A model generated the notes under the pieces. It was not told where the DNA came from. It did not search any database and saw only the letters and a list, made by a program, of their open reading frames with translations. 64,000 nt of DNA from contig JAIXMO010000061.1 of NCBI GenBank assembly GCA_025677825.1, positions 62,001-126,000 of the forward strand, given 5' to 3'. The translations under genes were made by a program, and so were the position numbers. Positions 58,802 to 64,000 of the stretch are shown here, one piece after another (within the stretch, counting starts at the first letter, position 1; each line of letters starts with the position of its first letter). This stretch comes from Helicostylum pulchrum. Lineage: Eukaryota > Mucoromycota > Mucoromycetes > Mucorales > Mucoraceae.

Positions 58802-59229
58802 AGATAAGTAAAAAAAAAAAAATTGATAAAGTGAGAAGAAGTAAAAAAAAAAAAAAGACAAAAAAGACCCTTTTTTTTATATGGACTTTTTCTTGAATTC
58901 GGAGTCGGGTCATAAAATTGCGTGCTTCATATAAGAACATTGGATTCAAACATATCATGACTCACTTGACATTCATCCATTCAATACTCCTTTATCACGT
59001 TTTAAAAGCATCCCAACATTTGTATACGGGAAAATCATGTAATATCAAACACGATAAAGCCCCTTTATTGTGTGAACCACTTAAAAATCAACAAACTAAA
59101 AATTTCTATATTTGTATATAATTTCGCAATCCCCCCCTTTTATTTTGTAACAGTTTTTTTTTAATATTCATATAGCATATAACATAGAGAAGCAAAGGGA
59201 AATAATAGTAGTTGCATATAGGTTTTTTT
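58802..59229. other. Intergenic, nothing recognised
   Basis: Putative promoter of the transporter, with A/T runs; no other element. Confidence 0.4.
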
Positions 59230-61131
59230 TTATGGAGATTGTTGTTGGTTATTGTCATATTGTTGCATATTTTGTTGTTGTTGTTGGGAATTATAATTAG
59301 CATAATGTTGAGATGATGCCGTCAAGGCATCATGTTGATACAATAATGCAGAGACATCGGCTTTTTGCTGCTCTTGTTGTCTTTGCTTATTGGCAGCATG
59401 GTAGTTTGCAGCAGACGCAATCAACGGTAATAACTCTACCGGTAAATTATTCAAATGAATCCCAATCGATTCTAATATAGCGTACACTGCAGCATTTGTC
59501 GAACTTGGGTCAGCGGGTGGTGTAGTATCTTCCATATCCGATGTACGCCTTTGCCGTTTAATTACGCTCGTAGGTCTCGTAATCACCGGTCGCTGAGGTA
59601 ATATATTGACAGTATTACGTCTTTCAATTACCAAATTCTCATCTGGTTTGACATGTTTTTGTTTTGCATAAGTTTTTATTGTCTTGCTTGTTTGTTTACT
59701 TGTTGTGGTTGTACTACTTCTATTACGCTTTTTAATCACGTCCGTCTTCAGGCTTAACGGTCGTACCGCTCCATGTAATTTTAAAAATAACCCGCACGCA
59801 TTACAGAGTGGGTGCCCTTGTGGGTCGCGTCTCCACAGTGGCGTCGTGGTCGTTTGACAGTTGGAGCATTGCGTCTGGTGCGCTGATTTCGTCGATTGGC
59901 GGCTTACATTTTTAGCTTTTTTGTTGTTGAATTTCGTCTTTTTTAAATCTTCTTCTTTTTCTTCTTCGTCGTCTTGACTGTGGTAGTAGTCTGAGCTAGA
60001 TAATGAGTGAGGTGAAGACGCAGACGGTGGTGGTGGTGATGAGGACGTGACGGATTCGCCTGCGGATAAGTTGAGGTTCATCATAGCCGTTGGGTCAAAG
60101 GGTTCTGGTGTACGCACCGTACCGTTGTTGTTATAGTACACGTTCAAAATGTCTTCAAAGCTAAGGCTGCCCGCATTGGTAATCAACTGTTCCAGTTGTG
60201 GCGGTGTAGAGGAAGTACCATTGTGATTGATATCAAAATAAAAAGAATTGTTGACAGAAGTAGTAGGGTGTTGGTATTGAGAATGTTGTAATAACGTAGG
60301 GGTCCGGACGGGACTGGTGGTACTACTGTCTTGATAAGTAGGCGGTAGATAACTTGTATCGTACATTCGTTGGTTGTTTTGCGTAAAGTATGAGCGAGAG
60401 GGAACGGATTGGCTAAAGTGGTTAAAGTCTTCTTCGTCAAGTGAGTAGTGGTCTACCGATTCTTCTTCGTCTAATGACGGTATAGTAATACTGTTGTTAC
60501 CTAGTGGGCGGTTAGAAGAGAAATCTGATCTTCGTTTGACAGGCTTTTAATAATAAATAATGAGATTAGTTTGTTTATATATATATATATATGAGTATAT
60601 AATGATAATTACCGTGTATCTAGGTACATGATGGTCTGTTGTTGTTGTGGGACCAAATGCTCTCATGCTCCCAGAGACCAATGCATTGAGAGGTTGTTTT
60701 TGAGCTTGATTTTCTTTAAAGAATTCAAGCATGGTATATGGAGGAGCAGAGGAAGATAATAAAGCGGTAGTGTCATCCGCAGCAGGAGGAGTAGTGGGAT
60801 GAAAGACGTTTTGATCAATCTCCATAGCATCTTGTTTTTGTTTTGCAGCGGCGGCGGCTTCTTCTTGTAATTTTTTTTTAGTTAAAGTCATTGCCATCAT
60901 TCTCCAAGTGAGGTTTTCCATACGAGAACCGTTGGGTAAGGTATCTTTTGCTTTGGTATACATACGCCATACTTTACTTGCTAATGGATCTTTCTTGTTT
61001 ACATCTAGTTCTTTAGCAGCTGTTGTAGCTGGTGGTGATGGTGGTGGTGGTGGTGGTGGCGGAAATAATAATGAATCAGAAAGTAATTGATCCATCTTGG
61101 TAGGGACTTTGGTGTGCTTGTTCAACGACAT
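59230..61131 (-). CDS. GATA transcription factor, AreA/Gaf1-like
   Basis: Two exons (61131-60613, 60543-59230) give 610 residues. Residues about 54-85 ([31 protein letters not shown]) match the DUF1752 motif at the N-terminus of fungal nitrogen GATA factors. A single GATA zinc finger near 397-421 reads [20 protein letters not shown] followed by LCNAC, i.e. C-x2-C-x17-C-x2-C, with a basic tail (KKRNRSS). Poly-Pro ([11 protein letters not shown]), acidic [12 protein letters not shown] and poly-Gln C-terminal regions are likely activation or flexible segments. AreA/NIT2/Gaf1 proteins control use of secondary nitrogen sources. The extreme C-terminus lacks a motif I can assign. Confidence 0.92.
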
Positions 61132-63376
61132 GGAGGGGGAATTAAATGACTATAAATACGAAAGAAAACTATGCCCATAGGTTTCTTGCTTTTCTTTTTT
61201 TAAAAAAAAGGATTACTGAAGGAAGAGAAACTTTTTTTTATTTTATTTCCACTCTTTTTTTTTTTTTAAGAAAGATATTATAAATGTAATAAAAAAGAAT
61301 GTAGAGTTCAATAGCTTTTAAATATGAATTACAAAAAAGAAAAAAAGGATGATTAAAAAAAAAAAAAAGAGAGAGAAAAAAAGGAAAAAAAAAAAAAAAA
61401 AAAAAGTATATAATTAATTACTTTAACGCGATCGTTTCCTGTACCACAAAAAAAGTTAAAAAGCCTGGATCGCTTAAACGAACACCGCAAGTTACCTTTT
61501 TCGTGTCTCTTCTCATGCCAGTTATCGCATGTGACTAGCCAATCCCCTTTATTACTTATCTGCATCAATAGACTAGTGAATAAAAAAAAAAAAAAAAAAA
61601 ACCCTTCAAAAAAAGCTCTTCACTGGGCCTTTATATAAATTCAATTTATTCCCACATTTTGTTTGCCTTTTTTTTTTTTTTCTATTAAAACAAAAAACAA
61701 CAACGCCCTTTTTCGTTATACCACAGTTAAAAAGTGTAACCCGGTCACTTCCGATAAGTAGAATGCCGTTATTATACGTCATTAAAAAAAGGGTTATGTT
61801 TTTAAAAGCCCATAGGCGATCGCCTATGAACGGTTGGATAAGGTTTTTTTTTTTTTTTTGAACGAATGAAAATTTTAAAATGCAATAGATCAAATATCCA
61901 TTCTAGGAATATTTAATCATCTTATCGATTGCACAGAGATAAATATGTTTCTCTCTCAGGAGAAGAAGAGATGGTTTCGGGAATGGAGGGTGTCTAAATG
62001 TTTAACAAAGTTTCTTATCTCTTGTTCTTCCATAAATGGAATTGTATGTGCGTGTATTCTCCGAGAAGGCCTTTGACTTCCGCAGTGTGACACGTGCCAA
62101 TACCTACTTTTTCTTTTATTAGTACTAATCTATTGTACTGATAAACACTTTTTACCTTTTTTGATTCATATTTGAGATAGTGTCATCACCCCCATTTTTT
62201 TCTTCGTTTACAATTTTTATTTATATTGTTTTACTACCACTTATTTTTAACTTAATAAATTATTGCATCCGCGGGAAAAAAGAATCATTAAAGCCTTTTT
62301 GCATCAAAAACTATATATTAAGCTTTTATTTAAATCCCAATATTTCCTTATCGTTTTTTAACTGTGAACCCTTAAAACCTTACGTACTAATCCTAGACTG
62401 AGATACAATACAACCTGAAAGTACAGAAGTTTTTCTGCGTTTGATAGTATCTTTTTTTTTCTTTCGTGTGTAGTACTAGTCAAATAAAAACAACATGTTG
62501 AAAACACGCTTTGAAAAACATGTTATATAGCGTGTTTGTTTCCACGGTTATCTTTGTTCTGATCTTGGATGTGTTGTAGAGAGTGTAATGTTATTCAAAT
62601 TTCTGTTTTTTTTTTTTTTTTGGCACGGTCCCGCCACTTCCCAGTACCAATGGAAATGTAGGTAACACTTGAGAGAAAGGCTTTTTGATGTGTAATGAGG
62701 ATCTACGTTATTGGTTTTTTTTTTGGGTGGATCATAAATTACCCATTTTGTGTTATAAAAAGTGGGATTGTTTATCTCATAAGTGTAACAAAAAATACAT
62801 GAGTGTCTATTTCAAATGTTACTATAAAAAAAAATTCCCCACGTTTTTTTTAGTTAAAGGCGAGACATGTGAAAAAAATAAATATAAAGTGCACATGACA
62901 TATATGTCGACAGCTAAAAAACTTCTTTATCGCATTACAAAAGCATTTTTATGCAGTAAGTAATCTGAGCGGTGAACTGCTTGCAAAAAAAGGTTTCGAG
63001 GAAGGGGGGGATTAAAAAGCTATTGTTCCAGGCACGGGCCTAAATGAGTTTCAAAGATAAGTAGAAGAGCTTAGTAGTTCTTGATTTAAACAAGATACGA
63101 TGCGAAGCAAAGGGTAATGTTTTTTTTTAAAAAAAAAGTGCAATTTTACCGTGTTGAAATCTCAATGGTATCACCTAGTAGTAATTGGGTTTCCCCCCAT
63201 CTTACTTTGTCTCGCGTTTTTTTTATTTTATTCTCACAATGCCTAAAAAACAAACCTTATATTCTGGGCGCAATTATAGCTTCTCAGTGGGTATAATTAT
63301 TATTATTTTGAAACCCCTTCCCCTGATTTTTTTATCCAAGTTTTTTTTTTGCGTGTGGCTTTATCACTTTTCTCTC
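61132..63376. other. Large intergenic region between divergent genes
   Basis: 2.2 kb with many homopolymer tracts (A runs near 61356, 61388 and 61581, T runs near 61664 and 61842). It contains the 18-bp palindrome at 61811-61828. Short ORFs in it have biased composition and no signatures, so none is called. Confidence 0.5.
61811..61828. repeat. Perfect 18-bp palindrome
   Basis: CATAGGCGATCGCCTATG is fully self-complementary, 50-60% GC in AT-rich intergenic DNA, about 680 bp upstream of the GATA-factor start. Confidence 0.8.
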
Positions 63377-64000
63377 ATGTTCTTAACAAGTAATTTATTT
63401 AAAAATAGCGTGATTAAAGCACGCTATTTCCACAGCGCACCTACTGTTTTTCAAAAAGTACTTGTGACTCGAAAGTTGTTAAAGACCAGTCAGCACCGAC
63501 TTGAACAGCAAGGCTTTGACCTTGTTCAGTGGCCTCATGATAGCTCTATGCCGCGTCAAGACCTGTTAGACGGCGTGAAAGGAGCACAAGGTGTCATCTG
63601 CATGTTATCTGATAAGATCGATAAAGAGTTCTTTGACGCAGCTGGGCCTCAGCTCAAAGTGGTCTCCACGCTCAGTGTCGGGTACGATCATATCGATTTA
63701 AATCAGGCGCGTCAAAAACGTGTCCAAGTTGGGTATACACCTGATGTTTTAACTGATGCTACGGCAGATTTAACTGTCTTGTTATGTTTAGCTGCTGCCA
63801 GGCATATGAAATCAGGTATACGTGCATGTGAATCGGGTGAGGTAAGCAATCAAGTGAAAAAAAAAAACGACAGACTTTTTTTCTTTTTCTTTTTTTTAAC
63901 TTATTCTTTGTAGTGGAGAGAATGGAGACCTGATTGGTTATGTGGGTATCAATTTAAAGGCAAGACTTTAGGTGTGGTAGGTATGGGTAGAATCGGGCAA
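63377..64000 (+). CDS. Glyoxylate/hydroxypyruvate reductase, 5' part
   Basis: Exon 63377-63841 and exon 63914-64000, running off the window. After a basic, Ser/Phe-containing N-terminus (MFLTSNLFKNSVIKARYFHS, likely mitochondrial presequence) the protein shows the D-2-hydroxyacid dehydrogenase fold: KVLVTRKLL, LKVVSTLSVGYDHIDLNQAR, VGYTPDVLTDATADLTVLLC, then WREWRPDWLCGYQFKGKTLG and VVGMGRIG, the start of the NAD(P)-binding motif. It resembles GRHPR, which reduces glyoxylate and hydroxypyruvate. Upstream in-frame ATGs (63185, 63239) exist, but the sequence between is hydrophobic and low-complexity, so 63377 is preferred. Confidence 0.85.

Noticed and set aside
62180..62963. Two plus-strand ORFs of 73 and 92 codons
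   Set aside because: Biased to Phe/Lys/Tyr from A/T runs, no signatures, no splice partners.

Overview
The window is nuclear DNA of a filamentous fungus, most likely an early-diverging one of the Mucoromycota (Mucorales-like). The evidence is strongly AT-rich intergenic DNA, long A/T homopolymers, many short introns of about 50-80 nt with GTAAGT-like donors and (T)AG acceptors, and decayed transposon proteins that resemble those I associate with Mucorales genomes. The species cannot be named from the sequence alone. All assignments come from reading translated exons against remembered family signatures; no database search was run.

Layout. 0-26 kb is a gene-rich block: a Yrb30-type RanGTP-binding protein (+), a 1.72-kb ORF-less TIR element, complex I subunit NDUFS4 (+), a Lon protease of peroxisomal type (-), a COQ1-like polyprenyl synthase with eroded catalytic motifs (+), a twelve-exon TFIIIC subunit of the Tfc3/GTF3C1 type (+), an SR-type basic protein with a 19-nt microexon (-), a tentative proline-rich mini-gene (+), a ricin-B-like lectin protein (+), a GYF-domain protein (-) and a tentative 82-aa gene (+). 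26-31 kb is poor in genes and holds a second copy of the TIR element, simple repeats and two small hypothetical genes.

31-40 kb carries a YqjM-type old yellow enzyme (-), a frameshifted array of C2H2 zinc fingers (+), a convincing homologue of the animal arginine sensor CASTOR1 (-), and a large class-3 (diacylglycerol-lipase-like) lipase (-). 40.4-46.1 kb is a transposon graveyard: a degenerate DDE/IS630-like element with TIRs, a second HTH transposase fragment and a broken gene of unknown family.

46-52 kb holds the splicing factor Prp6 (-) divergent from an SH3 plus RA-like polarity protein of the Tea4/Bud14 kind (+). Convergent to the latter is a C1 plus dysferlin/Pex24-domain membrane protein (-) whose frame can be restored only by a 2-nt microexon. 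54.8-56.2 kb contains a relict of a TnpB/Fanzor-like RuvC nuclease (-). The last part has an AVT/SLC38-type amino-acid transporter (-), an AreA/Gaf1-type GATA factor (-) and the 5' part of a glyoxylate/hydroxypyruvate reductase (+) that runs off the window.

Functional links are loose, as usual in a eukaryote. Nutrient sensing is over-represented (CASTOR-like sensor, AVT transporter, GATA nitrogen regulator), and there are two predicted peroxisome-linked proteins (Lon with an SNL tail, Pex24/DysF protein) and two predicted diacylglycerol-linked proteins (lipase, C1 protein). No operons, tRNA, rRNA or CRISPR were seen.
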